Translations under genes and position numbers: made by a program | Notes under the pieces: generated by a model | What the model was told of the DNA's origin: nothing | Database searches by the model: none | The model's input: only the letters and a program-made list of their open reading frames with translations | Source of the DNA: Adlercreutzia sp. ZJ176 | GTDB taxonomy: Bacteria; Actinomycetota; Coriobacteriia; Coriobacteriales; Eggerthellaceae | Direction: 5' to 3' | Length of the DNA: 64,000 nt | Assembly: GCF_011038975.1 (NCBI RefSeq) | Contig: NZ_JAAKEC010000005.1 | Span: 106,228-170,227, forward strand | In this document: positions 42,457-50,789 of the stretch, one piece after another | How the letters are laid out: every line of letters starts with the position of its first letter | Numbering within the stretch: position 1 is the stretch's first letter

Positions 42457-43167
42457 TTACTCGATGACCCTCAGGCAGTAGCCCACGCCGCGCACCGTGC
42501 CGATGAGCAGGTCAGCGCCTTCCTTCGCGCGCGCGAGCTTCTGGCGCAGCGTCTGAATGTGCACGTCAACCGTGCGCGTTTCGCCCACGTACGTGACGCC
42601 CCACACGTCCTCGAGCAGCTGGGCACGCGTGAGGACGTGCCCGCGGTTGCGCATGAGGGCGTGCAGGAGGTCGAACTCCTTGAGCGTGAGGGACACGGGG
42701 GTGCCGCCCACCACCACGGTGCGCGCGGCGGGCGAGAGCACGATGGGGCCGACCGCGAGCTCGCCCTCGGGCTCGGACGCGGCGGCCTGCGCCTGCTGCT
42801 GCGTCTGCGCGCGGCGCAGAAGCGCGTTCACGCGCGAGACGAGCTCCATCATGCCGAAGGGCTTGGCGAGGTAGTCATCGGCACCTGCGTCGAGGCCGCA
42901 CACGGTATCGTACTCGGTGCCCTTCGCGGTGAGCATCATCACCGGCAGCGTGGAGGTGTCCTCGTCAGCGCGCACGCGCCGCAGGATCTCAAGCCCGTCG
43001 ACGTCGGGCAGCATGATGTCGAGCAGGATGAGCTCAGGGACTTCCTCATGACATGCGGCGAAGAACTCGTCGGCATGGGCGAAACCTCGCGCCTCGAACC
43101 CCGCCTGCTTGAGCGCGTAGACGGTGAGGTCGCGGATGTTGGTGTCATCTTCAACGTAGTAGATCAT
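42457..43167 (-). CDS. OmpR/PhoB-family response regulator
   Basis: 236 residues. Receiver domain with phospho-acceptor D50 (LILLDIMLPD), acidic pair EDD at 6-8, MLTAKG and K in LAKPFG; then a winged-helix DNA-binding domain (SLTLKEFDLLHALMRNRGHV, LTRAQLLEDVWG, RTVDVHIQTLRQKL). First gene of the pair; preceded by a drop in GC where the reverse transcriptase insertion begins. Confidence 0.93.
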   Translation of the reverse strand: MIYYVEDDTNIRDLTVYALKQAGFEARGFAHADEFFAACHEEVPELILLDIMLPDVDGLEILRRVRADEDTSTLPVMMLTAKGTEYDTVCGLDAGADDYLAKPFGMMELVSRVNALLRRAQTQQQAQAAASEPEGELAVGPIVLSPAARTVVVGGTPVSLTLKEFDLLHALMRNRGHVLTRAQLLEDVWGVTYVGETRTVDVHIQTLRQKLARAKEGADLLIGTVRGVGYCLRVIE

Positions 43168-43359
43168 TTCGCCATTGTAACGCGCCCCCGCGAAGAATCC
43201 CCGCCCATCTGCGTCAAATTTGAGTAAAAGTTTACCAGCCGCGAACGAAACGCGCCCAAGGCAAAGGCCTTTGCTGTAGAAGGCAGAATGGCTCCCTATC
43301 TCATACGCGTCTCAGCATGGCTAAACTAATGAAACCGTGGCTCCGTCCTCATGAGCTTA

Positions 43360-44760
43360 TCACCGCGCACTAGAATTCGGCTCGAGCGAAGCCCTGAGCG
43401 CTCCCCTCCGCCTCATCGCCTTCGAACGTCGTCGCATCTTACGCTTATGGTTTTTCACGTCCAAGGCAATCGGATCATCAGGGAAAGCCCTCTGGGCTCG
43501 AGCGACATACGAAAGATAATTCCCATGTTGTCGTATCCGACCAACGCGGTGCCGGACCCTCATGTTCCGCCTCGAGCATTGCCCCCAATCGCTAAAGTCA
43601 ACGTAAAGCTTGTCCACGCGCTTCTTGTTCGGACGCTCTCCCCTGCCGTACAACCGCTTTATTCGCGCATACATGCGTCGATAATACCGACCGATCGTAC
43701 GTTGTCTCAATCGGACAGATTTCCCGTCAAACGAAAAGCCCAGATAGTCTATATGCCTAGAATTCTTCCCTTCTTCACCGGGAACGCCATCGATCTGAAC
43801 AACGGCACCACCCGTAACACGATAGCAGCGCGTCTTTGAAGGGTGAACGACAAGCGCGGGGATCGTGGCAACCAGACGATCGATAGCCGCTTTTGCTTCG
43901 GCAAAGTCAGAACAGTTGGGGAGCACGAAGATGAAATCATCTGAATACCTCAGATAAAGCCCGTCGAATCTATCAGAAATGCTTTTTGCCGCCTTATCGA
44001 ATTCGATCATGTAAACGTTGGCAAGAACTCCGCTTATAGGCAAACCTTGAGGTATTCCCTTTCCGCCGTTTTCTTTCCAAGGCGCTGTCGTCGACGTCTT
44101 AACTTCTTGTCTAAATTCCTCACAACCCAAAACCCTTGGAAGCCTGTTGAGCTTCTTTACGCCGCAGATTGTCCATTTCAGACCGTTGCGCTCAAGAAGG
44201 TCACTGATATCCCATACCGAATACCTTGTCGCTCCCTTGAACACATGATAATAATCGTCGGGAATCCTCCCATCATCAAAGAGACTCCGCAACTGCCTCT
44301 TCAGATATCTATGATCGAGCGTTTCAAAGAACTTCTTGAAATCGCCAGCAAGAACAAAGCAGCGATCAGCATTCCTTATCGCTTCAAAAGCCGTTCGTGC
44401 AAAATCGCAATTTGATTTTCCCTTGAAACTCGTCCTGTAAGCAATCGCAACATCGCTTATTCCTAACTCGGCAGCATGGGAATTGTATCTCTCGTTAAGC
44501 AACCCCGCATAATACTGGTATATGCATCTATCCATATGCGCAGCGTATCTTATCGGACGAAAGTCCTTATGTACTTTTCCGCTTTCGTCGACCTTCATTC
44601 GACGCATATCCTTTTCGATAAGCGGATAAAATGCGTACTTCGACACAAAATCAGGGTCCATGATCAAATTCGCTTTAGACGCAAAAGAAACTCTGCGGTC
44701 AAAATGCGCGTACGATCTAACGCTATGGGGGTCTTTTACAAAAGAAGGTATTTCCATCAT
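43360..44760 (-). CDS. Stand-alone reverse transcriptase (retron/DRT/Abi-like)
   Basis: 466 residues with the RT motifs in order: GDFKKFFETLDH (motif A aspartate ~140), GKGIPQGLPISGVLANVYM (~234-251), RYSDDFIFV (YxDD ~272-275), a lysine in HPSKTR (~309) and YLGFSFDG (~339). There is no maturase, HNH or Cas1 domain; the last ~110 residues are very basic (for example NHKRKMRRRSKAMRRR). No retron-type VTG motif was seen after motif 7. Single-gene RTs of this size with an upstream non-coding RNA occur among the DRT (UG) defence RTs, such as DRT2, but I cannot fix the group. GC is clearly lower than the flanks, suggesting transfer. Start ATG 44760 or 44757; GAGG is just upstream. Confidence 0.85.
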   Translation of the reverse strand: MMEIPSFVKDPHSVRSYAHFDRRVSFASKANLIMDPDFVSKYAFYPLIEKDMRRMKVDESGKVHKDFRPIRYAAHMDRCIYQYYAGLLNERYNSHAAELGISDVAIAYRTSFKGKSNCDFARTAFEAIRNADRCFVLAGDFKKFFETLDHRYLKRQLRSLFDDGRIPDDYYHVFKGATRYSVWDISDLLERNGLKWTICGVKKLNRLPRVLGCEEFRQEVKTSTTAPWKENGGKGIPQGLPISGVLANVYMIEFDKAAKSISDRFDGLYLRYSDDFIFVLPNCSDFAEAKAAIDRLVATIPALVVHPSKTRCYRVTGGAVVQIDGVPGEEGKNSRHIDYLGFSFDGKSVRLRQRTIGRYYRRMYARIKRLYGRGERPNKKRVDKLYVDFSDWGQCSRRNMRVRHRVGRIRQHGNYLSYVARAQRAFPDDPIALDVKNHKRKMRRRSKAMRRRGALRASLEPNSSAR

Positions 44761-44764
44761 GTTG

Positions 44765-45085
44765 CCTCATCTGCCCGGCAGGCCGATCCATAGAGGGGCG
44801 GTGTCCATTCGGAACCGACCTGCCTACATACACGCGCGGGAGAACTCGCGCACGGCCGCCATAGATCGAAGGCGGCACCGCCTTTCGGGTCAAGCCCGTC
44901 TCAGCAAATCTTCATCTGCGGCACAATGTCCAAAGACGAAGGGAGCATGTCCATGAGCGTTGCTGCGGTGCATCTCTGCGCCATCAGTCTAGCCGATGGA
45001 GATTTCGTAGACGCCATTCGAATGGCGTTTACGACAATGCTCTTCCACTATGGCCTGTTCCATAGCGCATCGTAAGGATATCATA
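44765..45085 (-). ncRNA. Candidate structured non-coding RNA upstream of the reverse transcriptase
   Basis: About 320 nt with no open frame and at least six stems on the RT strand: 45048-45065 (CTATGG/CCATAG), 45006-45033 (CGTAAACGCCATTCGAATGG-type 11-bp stem), 44981-44999 (CCATC/GATGG), 44886-44898 (CGGG/CCCG), 44869-44884 (AAGGCGG/CCGCCTT) and a long-range GGCAGG/CCTGCC pair (44819-44824 with 44777-44782) just before the RT ribosome site. A TATGAT-like -10 lies near 45088. Transcription is inferred. Confidence 0.5.
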
Positions 45086-45672
45086 TATGGCTATTTGAGG
45101 ATCGAACCTTCTGTGCGCCGCCGACAAGAACGCACAAGCTGATTCTAGTCAGGAGCCCAACGTCTCTAATGACGCGACGAGCGGCGCTCCTAGCGTATTT
45201 TTATCCGAAGTCGTTCCTTCCTCGGCTACGAAATCGATGGGGACCGGAACTGCCCCTCAGTGACGCTGCGCTCGCGGATATCAACGGAGGAACCAGCCGA
45301 AAACATGAGCAACTAATTGGACTGCGTCAACCCTTCGACGCAGCAAGGACCCTAGACCATGCCGAGAGCCCGCCCTCCCTACCTCAGCAGCCTCGCGGGG
45401 ACGCCCACACAGCCCGTCCCGACCGCTGCGACTCTCATAGCCAAGTCGGTCATCTCTCTTCGGTTCTCAAGGTCCGGCCAAGCACAGGCGAAAGGGTAGA
45501 TTGTAAATGCAACCGCACAGACGAAAGCCTGCGCGACCCGCCAGAACCAGTTGCGCAAACGCACGCTATGTGGTATAAGGAGCTATCTGGGCGCGCCTGA
45601 GGCGGGTCCACCCATCGGCGGGGAACAGTCCCCGCCATTTTTCTCCCCGCGAGACCGGCGATGGGAGCGAAG
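45086..45672. other. Intergenic remainder of the insertion, no supported gene
   Basis: No frame here has a good ribosome site. One plus-strand frame contains ELPLSDAALADINGG (45247-45291), which resembles a double-glycine bacteriocin leader, but has no convincing start or core peptide. A leftward GTG frame (45379-45564) encodes a hydrophobic 61-residue sequence without a ribosome site. Confidence 0.4.
45617..45644 (+). terminator. Intrinsic terminator before the DUF3800 gene
   Basis: GGCGGGGA and TCCCCGCC form an 8-bp stem with loop ACAG, followed by ATTTTTCT on the plus strand. Which transcript it ends is not clear; a short RNA from the TGTGGTATAAG element near 45570 is possible. Confidence 0.65.
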
Positions 45673-46350
45673 ATGCGTGAGCTGAGCGTGTTCGTCGACG
45701 AGAGCGGCGACTTCGGGGCCGTCTCCCACCATTGCACGCACTACCTCGTCGGCATCATCCTGCACGACCAGAGCCACCCCATCTACAACGAGGCCAGGAA
45801 GCTCAGCCGAGCCCTCGCAGACGCAGGGCTCGACGCCCTCGCGCCCATCCACACCGCGCCGCTCATCCGACGCGAGGAGAGATACGCGAACCTCGACGGA
45901 AGCACAAGGAAGAAGGCATTCGACGCGTTGTTCGCCTTCGCCCGGCGCTGCGACATCAGACACAAGGTGATCGTCGTCGACAAGCGCTGGTTCGGGTGCG
46001 GACATGAGCTCGAGGTGCGGATCGCCCGCGAGCTCGGCTCCTTCGTACGCGAGAACCTCTCGTACTTCCAGGGCTTCGACCGGGTGATCGTCTACTACGA
46101 CAAGGGGCAGAAGGAGGTCAGCCGCGTCCTCAGGCTCGCCTTCGCCGCCTCCCTCTCCGAGGTGGAGTTCCGCGTGGTGTCGCCCGCCGACTACCTCCTG
46201 TTCCAGGCGGCTGACCTCGCCTGCACCATGGAGCTGGTCGAGGCCAAGCGCCAAGAGGGCGGGCTCAGCAGGTCCGAGCGCGCGTTCTTCGGCGGCGCGG
46301 AGCGATTCAAGAAGACCTACCTCAAGGCGTTTCGCCGCCAGGACTTCTGA
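45673..46350 (+). CDS. DUF3800-family protein
   Basis: 225 residues starting MRELSVFVDESGDFG. The DESGDFG motif at the N-terminus, VIVVDKRWF, VIVYYDKGQKEV and the late ADYLLFQAADLACTMEL motif are typical of DUF3800, an RNase H-like fold family often carried by mobile elements and defence islands; function unknown. I use the ATG at 45673 (GGGAGCG upstream) rather than 45661. It converges with an XRE-type gene, a common partner that is usually upstream and co-oriented. Confidence 0.82.
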   Translation: MRELSVFVDESGDFGAVSHHCTHYLVGIILHDQSHPIYNEARKLSRALADAGLDALAPIHTAPLIRREERYANLDGSTRKKAFDALFAFARRCDIRHKVIVVDKRWFGCGHELEVRIARELGSFVRENLSYFQGFDRVIVYYDKGQKEVSRVLRLAFAASLSEVEFRVVSPADYLLFQAADLACTMELVEAKRQEGGLSRSERAFFGGAERFKKTYLKAFRRQDF

Positions 46351-46412
46351 GCCCACGCGTCTCGCCACAGCCGTCGAAGCTTAGATCATGTTCTCACCTG
46401 CACGGCCGTCCC

Positions 46413-46679
46413 TCATCCGTCTACGCCGTCGAGCAGCTGGGCGAGCGTGACGTCGAGCGCGCCCGCGAGGCGCGCGAGGTTGGCGAGCGTGACGTTGCGC
46501 CGTCCCGTCTCGATGGCGGCCAGCTGCGAGCGGTCCATGTCCGAGACGCGCGCAAGGTCGACCTGCGTGAGTCCGCGCTCGTCGCGCAAGGTGCGGACAC
46601 GCGCCCCCAGCCGCATCTGAACGACTGCGGGACTCAAGCCGCCCAGGAGGAAGTCATGTTGCTTGCGCTTGGTTTTCAA
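46413..46679 (-). CDS. XRE-family helix-turn-helix regulator
   Basis: 88 residues with a clear HTH_3 domain: MRLGARVRTLRDERGLTQVD, LARVSDMDRSQLAAIETGRR, NVTLANLARLAGALDVTLAQ. The start is uncertain: TTG at 46679 gives the full frame, ATG at 46616 would begin at MRLGARV; neither has a ribosome site. Opposite strand to the DUF3800 gene with a 62-bp gap between the stops. Confidence 0.78.
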   Translation of the reverse strand: MKTKRKQHDFLLGGLSPAVVQMRLGARVRTLRDERGLTQVDLARVSDMDRSQLAAIETGRRNVTLANLARLAGALDVTLAQLLDGVDG

Positions 46680-46728
46680 AATTCGGGTGAAGTGCTTTGC
46701 GAAGCTCGCATTAGCTCTTTAAAAGTCA

Positions 46729-46749
46729 ATCAATAGATAGTTGCAGAAG
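46729..46749 (+). repeat. 21-bp direct repeat, copy 1
   Basis: ATCAATAGATAGTTGCAGAAG, exactly repeated at 46921-46941. A weaker similarity (CTCGCATTAGC versus CTCGCATCAGC) extends about 25 bp upstream of each copy. The region 46680-46978 contains no gene. Confidence 0.8.
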
Positions 46750-46920
46750 CGTCATTCTACAGCGTATGATGCGCCCTATAGCCAAATGCTCCACGAACAA
46801 GAAGGGAGCGCGTCTATGTCAAACCAAGCTGGGAGGATGGCCATATTGTTCGTACTTTGCTTTCAAGGTTAAAGAAAGAGGCTTCACAAAACTCGCATCA
46901 GCCCATCAAGACAAAACACG

Positions 46921-46941
46921 ATCAATAGATAGTTGCAGAAG
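46921..46941 (+). repeat. 21-bp direct repeat, copy 2
   Basis: Exact copy of 46729-46749, 192 bp away, close to the end of the glycan operon. Confidence 0.8.
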
Positions 46942-46978
46942 TCGGAAAACCATCACAAAAGGCATCCGCCTCCCAAAA

Positions 46979-48190
46979 CTAATCCACCACCGTTTGGCAC
47001 ATGAGGGGAAGGCGCGCAACCAGCCCCTCAACATCGCATTCGTGCGGAAAATGAAGCAGGCTCACGCCGATCGAATCGCTAATGCTGGAAAGAGGCTCCA
47101 CGGACGAGCCGACCTCCTTGTAGAGATGCGTCTCCATGCACGCCCACTCATAATCCTCTGTGGTCGAGAAGCCACGGAACGTTCCCGACTCGCGAGCATA
47201 GTGCATGAGCTGAACCCACACCCCGTCGTCAGAGCCTTCGAACCGCCGCAGCCCGGACGGCTCCCCCAAAGCCACGCGCAGCGTCGCCTCGACCAAGTCG
47301 TCGCCAGAGGCGAAGGAGAAGAACCGGGGCAGGTAGTTCCCGCCGTTGCGGGGCCCGACGTCTATGACGTACAGGTCCCCGCGCGCATCCTCGATGAGCT
47401 CGATGTTCAAGGGGCCCTGGATTACCCCCGAGCACTCGATCAGGCGCGAGAGAACCTGCCGCACCGCCTCAGCCGTCCCGCCATCGCCGATGAGGGGATG
47501 GACATAGCACGAAGGGACGATCCCGTTCAGCGAGAGGTCCCTGAACGCGCTCATGAGCCCCCATGAGACGATCTCGCCCTTCTCGACGAATATCTCCGCC
47601 TCGATCACGCGCCCCCTCGTCCGAGACTCGATGCGCTGCTCGGCTACGGCCTCGCCCTTGCGCGAGAAGCAAAGCGCGCGGCTCAGAGCCGGAGCCACGT
47701 CCTCCTCGTCGCGAACGACGGTCACTCCGCGACTCCCGGCGGAGTCAACCGGCTTCACGACGCACGGAACGCCGACCGCGCGAACGACCCTCCTCGCATC
47801 GTCTCCGCCAGCGCCCCTCACGACAACGTTAGCCGGCACGGAAAAGCCGTTCTCCTCGAGGAAGGAGCGGAAGCGCCCCTTGTCGCACATCATGGAGACG
47901 GCTTCGGGGGGATTGCCCGCGAGCCCGAGCTGCTCGGACACCCACGCCGCCACCGGCGCAGGGGCGTCTGAGGCGTAGGACACGACCCCGCCGACCCCTT
48001 CCCTCCGCGCAACATCGAGCACGGCGTCGCGGTCGACGGTGCTCACCTCGTAGAAGACGTCGGCCAGCTCCCTTCCGGGGCAACAGAGATCGTAGTCGCA
48101 CAGCACGATCCGGCATCCGAGGCGGCGGGCGGCGGCAAAGGAGTCGAGTTGCTGGGCGGACCCGCCGAGCAGAAGGATCGTCTTTGCCAT
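46979..48190 (-). CDS. ATP-grasp ligase at the end of the pseudaminic acid cluster
   Basis: 403 residues starting MAKTILLLGGSAQQLDSFAA. A Rossmann-like pre-ATP-grasp domain (CDYDLCCPGRELAD) is followed by the ATP-grasp fold: CDKGRFRSFLEENGF, VPCVVKPVDSAGSRGVTVV, EQRIESRTRGRVIEAEIFVE, and metal-binding LNIELIEDARGDLYVIDVGP then RNGG. Such enzymes join a carboxylate to an amine through an acyl phosphate. With the Pse genes around it, it might add an amino acid or similar group to the sugar, but the substrate is unknown. ATG 48190 has GGAGG upstream. Confidence 0.75.
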   Translation of the reverse strand: MAKTILLLGGSAQQLDSFAAARRLGCRIVLCDYDLCCPGRELADVFYEVSTVDRDAVLDVARREGVGGVVSYASDAPAPVAAWVSEQLGLAGNPPEAVSMMCDKGRFRSFLEENGFSVPANVVVRGAGGDDARRVVRAVGVPCVVKPVDSAGSRGVTVVRDEEDVAPALSRALCFSRKGEAVAEQRIESRTRGRVIEAEIFVEKGEIVSWGLMSAFRDLSLNGIVPSCYVHPLIGDGGTAEAVRQVLSRLIECSGVIQGPLNIELIEDARGDLYVIDVGPRNGGNYLPRFFSFASGDDLVEATLRVALGEPSGLRRFEGSDDGVWVQLMHYARESGTFRGFSTTEDYEWACMETHLYKEVGSSVEPLSSISDSIGVSLLHFPHECDVEGLVARLPLMCQTVVD

Positions 48191-48210
48191 GCCGGCACCT
48201 CCACCCGCCA

Positions 48211-49245
48211 TCAAAGCCACCCCTCTCTCTGGAACTCGTCGCATATCCGCTCGCAGCCGCGGCCGTCGACCAGCCCATGGAACGAGGAGGAAAGCTCAGC
48301 CCTTCTCCGTCGGTCGCCGACGAGGCTGTTGACCAGCTCGCCGACAGTTGCGGCGCATCTCTCCCTGTCCTCGTAAGCCCTTCCCGCGTACTCTATTAGC
48401 CCCCGTTCGCCAAGCGCAGCAGCCTCTCCGCCTGAGTCTTGCTCGGGGGAAAGGGAGAAGCCGACCGTGGGAACGCCGCATGCAGCCAGCTCGTAGAGCG
48501 TCGTGCCGCATGCCGACACCGCGAGGTCGACGGAGCGCATGAGAGACCCCATGTCCTTGACGTCCCTGCAGAACTCGATCGGCAGACCGCAGGCAGATTC
48601 TTCGAGACCCACGCGTTGCCGGTCGAACAGGGGACCCACCACAGCTTTGATCGAGAAGCCCTCGTCGCAAGCCATGGGGGCTAGCTTCCTGACAATAGGC
48701 TCCATGACCCCAACAGGATCGGTGTTGCCGGTTGTGAGAAGAATGGACCGGACACGCTCCGAAACGCGAATGCAACCTCGGGAGAACCCGCTCCCGAGCG
48801 GGGCGAACATGGGACCGATCATGAGCTTGGCCCGATCGAACGAGGGAAGCGCGTCATAGGTCGACCTACGCGCACTCAGGCTGTAGTTGACGAGGAAGTC
48901 CACACCTGGGACGACCTTCGTGCCGAGATAGCCTACGCGAGCAAAGGGGGCGAGCTCCCTCACGTATCGTTCGTTCGCTTGATAAGTGTCAACTATCACG
49001 AGCGGGTTGGGAACCGAATCGAGCACCCTGCCAAACGCCGGGACCTCGGACATCACATCGCGCCAGTCCGTGCCAAGCACCTTGCAGCGGAAGCCTTCCG
49101 CCGACGCGAAGGCGGAGGCGCGGTCGTCCGCAGAAACGAAAATGCACTCGACGCCCCTGTCTGACGCCGCTTCGGCAATGGCGAGGCATCGCATGACGTG
49201 CCCGGCGGAGATGACCTCGTTGGCATCGGCCCTGAACACGATCAT
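48211..49245 (-). CDS. pseG: PseG-type UDP-sugar hydrolase
   Basis: 344 residues. MIVFRADANEVISAGHVMRC matches the N-terminus of PseG, including the catalytic-site GHxMR motif; later ILLTTGNTDP, DLAVSACGTTLYELAACGVP and FSLSPEQ are the GT-B UDP-binding features. PseG removes UDP from UDP-2,4-diacetamido-2,4,6-trideoxy-L-altrose to give the PseI substrate. The start overlaps the stop of pseH (ATGA). The upstream extension in the frame (to 49371) is a shadow. Confidence 0.87.
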   Translation of the reverse strand: MIVFRADANEVISAGHVMRCLAIAEAASDRGVECIFVSADDRASAFASAEGFRCKVLGTDWRDVMSEVPAFGRVLDSVPNPLVIVDTYQANERYVRELAPFARVGYLGTKVVPGVDFLVNYSLSARRSTYDALPSFDRAKLMIGPMFAPLGSGFSRGCIRVSERVRSILLTTGNTDPVGVMEPIVRKLAPMACDEGFSIKAVVGPLFDRQRVGLEESACGLPIEFCRDVKDMGSLMRSVDLAVSACGTTLYELAACGVPTVGFSLSPEQDSGGEAAALGERGLIEYAGRAYEDRERCAATVGELVNSLVGDRRRRAELSSSFHGLVDGRGCERICDEFQREGWL

Positions 49246-49748
49246 CGAGAACCAGCCCCTCCCGCGCGCGAAGCGAAGACCAGGTCGTATCGCACGTTTG
49301 CGACGCCCTTGTGCTCGCCGAAGTCTCCGAAGGTCGGGGAGAATCCGTTCTTCTCCAACGCCCTCCTGCATCCGACGTTCGTCTCAAGGACGTAAGCGTG
49401 CATGCTCTTGAGCCCCAGCTCCTCCTCAGCGTATTCCGCAAGAGCGGCTATCAAGGCGGTCCCGATGCCCTTGCCCCTCATGGAGTCATCGCCTATGTAC
49501 CACCACCCTTCCCCGTGGGTTCCCTCGATGTACTTCACTCCTGCGCAGCCGACGTGCGCTCCACCGTAGAGAACTGCGAGAAAGCACGCCCCGCTCTCGA
49601 ACACAGCGTCGAAGTAGGCCTTGTGGGTCTCCGGCGTCGGAACGGCGTTTCCCGCAAACTCATTCACATACCAGGGCTGGACGACCCATTCGAAGATGCG
49701 ATCGACGTCGGAGGGCTCGACCCTTCTAAGAGTAACGGGCTCGTCCAT
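49242..49748 (-). CDS. pseH: GNAT acetyltransferase, PseH-like
   Basis: 168 residues: LRRVEPSDVDRIFEWVVQPW, GAHVGCAGVKYIE, the acetyl-CoA loop DDSMRGKGIGTALI and NVGCRRALEKNGFSP. In the pathway PseH N-acetylates the 4-amino group formed by PseC. Placed between pseI and pseG; 4-bp overlap with pseG. Confidence 0.82.
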   Translation of the reverse strand: MDEPVTLRRVEPSDVDRIFEWVVQPWYVNEFAGNAVPTPETHKAYFDAVFESGACFLAVLYGGAHVGCAGVKYIEGTHGEGWWYIGDDSMRGKGIGTALIAALAEYAEEELGLKSMHAYVLETNVGCRRALEKNGFSPTFGDFGEHKGVANVRYDLVFASRAGGAGSR

Positions 49749-49751
49749 CGC

Positions 49752-50789
49752 TCAGCCCTCCAGGTCCTGGCGCTCGATCCGCGAGCCAAACGCGATGTCC
49801 CTCGGTGCCGCCTTGCCGAGCAAGCTGGGAAGGTGCTTCGGCGCCAGCCCGTAGCCTGGGCGGATGCTGCGCACGTTTTCAAGCGTGAAGAGCTCACCCG
49901 CCCTTATGTCCCTCACCGCGTAGAGCGAGCGGCGGCCGAACAGCCCCCTCTCCTCCCTCTCCGTGCGATCGTATGTCACATGTCCGACGGCGGCCTTGGC
50001 ACGCTGGATGTCACGAACCATCGAGGCGAACTCATCCGGCTCCATGGAGAACTCGGAGTCGACCGTCTTCTCCCTGCGCGTGAGGCAGTAGTGCTTCTCG
50101 ATGACGCTCGCACCCAGCACCGCTGCGGCAACGTCCACCGACCACCCCATGGAGTGGTCGGAGAGCCCGACGGCGCATCTAAAACGCTCTCGCATATCCG
50201 CCATGGTGGCGATGTTCATGTCCTCGTAGACGGCGGGGTACTCGCTCGTGCACTTGAGCAGCACGATCTGGTCGTTGCCGACGGATCTGCAGGCCTCGAC
50301 CGCGTCCCGTATCTCCTCAACTGAGCCCATCCCGCAGGACATGACCATAGGCTTGCCCTTCGAGGCCGCATAGCGGATGAGCGGGATGTCCACGAGCTCA
50401 GGCGAGGCGATCTTGTACATCTCGCAGCCGATGGACTCGAGGAAGTCGACAGAAGTCGGGTCGAACACCGAGCTGAGGAAGTCCATGCCCAAGCGCTCGC
50501 ACTCCCCCTTGATCTCCCCCTGCCACTCCCAGGGGGTATACGCCTCTTGATAAAGATCGTACAAGGTCCTGCCCTCCCAGAGGCCCCCGGCCTGCGTCTG
50601 GAAGTCCGGCGAGTCGCAGTCGATGGTGATGGTGTCGGCGGTGTAGGTCTGGAGCTTCAGGCAATCCGCGCCGGCCTCGGCAGCGGAACGGACGATCCTC
50701 ATCGCGTTGTCGATGCTGCCGCCGTGGTTGCCAGACATCTCGGCGATGAAGTAGACGCCTCCCCGCTCGATGGTATCGAAAAGCCTCAT
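49752..50789 (-). CDS. pseI: Pseudaminic acid synthase
   Basis: 345 residues of the NeuB family. MRLFDTIERGGVYFIAEMSG, NHGGSIDNAM, LKLQTYTADTI, YKIASPELVDIPLI, LLKCTSEYPA, VGLSDHSMGW and EKHYCLTRREKTVDSEFSME are as in PseI/NeuB, followed by the C-terminal SAF (antifreeze-like) domain (RSLYAVRDIRAGE). It condenses the hexose with phosphoenolpyruvate. ATG 50789 overlaps the pseF stop. Confidence 0.92.
   Translation of the reverse strand: MRLFDTIERGGVYFIAEMSGNHGGSIDNAMRIVRSAAEAGADCLKLQTYTADTITIDCDSPDFQTQAGGLWEGRTLYDLYQEAYTPWEWQGEIKGECERLGMDFLSSVFDPTSVDFLESIGCEMYKIASPELVDIPLIRYAASKGKPMVMSCGMGSVEEIRDAVEACRSVGNDQIVLLKCTSEYPAVYEDMNIATMADMRERFRCAVGLSDHSMGWSVDVAAAVLGASVIEKHYCLTRREKTVDSEFSMEPDEFASMVRDIQRAKAAVGHVTYDRTEREERGLFGRRSLYAVRDIRAGELFTLENVRSIRPGYGLAPKHLPSLLGKAAPRDIAFGSRIERQDLEG

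Noticed and set aside
43360..44760. Group II intron-encoded protein
   Set aside because: No maturase or endonuclease domain and no recognisable domain V/VI intron hairpin downstream.
43360..45085. Classical retron
   Set aside because: The retron VTG motif was not found in the RT and no a1/a2 complementary ends or msr/msd layout could be identified in the upstream region.
45379..45564. 61-codon hydrophobic frame (GTG start) on the minus strand, considered as a third small-peptide locus
   Set aside because: No ribosome site, no flanking inverted repeats and no extended -10 pair as in loci 1 and 2.
45169..45600. 143-codon plus-strand frame near the DUF3800 gene
   Set aside because: No ribosome site and no overall protein-like pattern; only the short double-glycine-leader resemblance was kept as a low-interest note.
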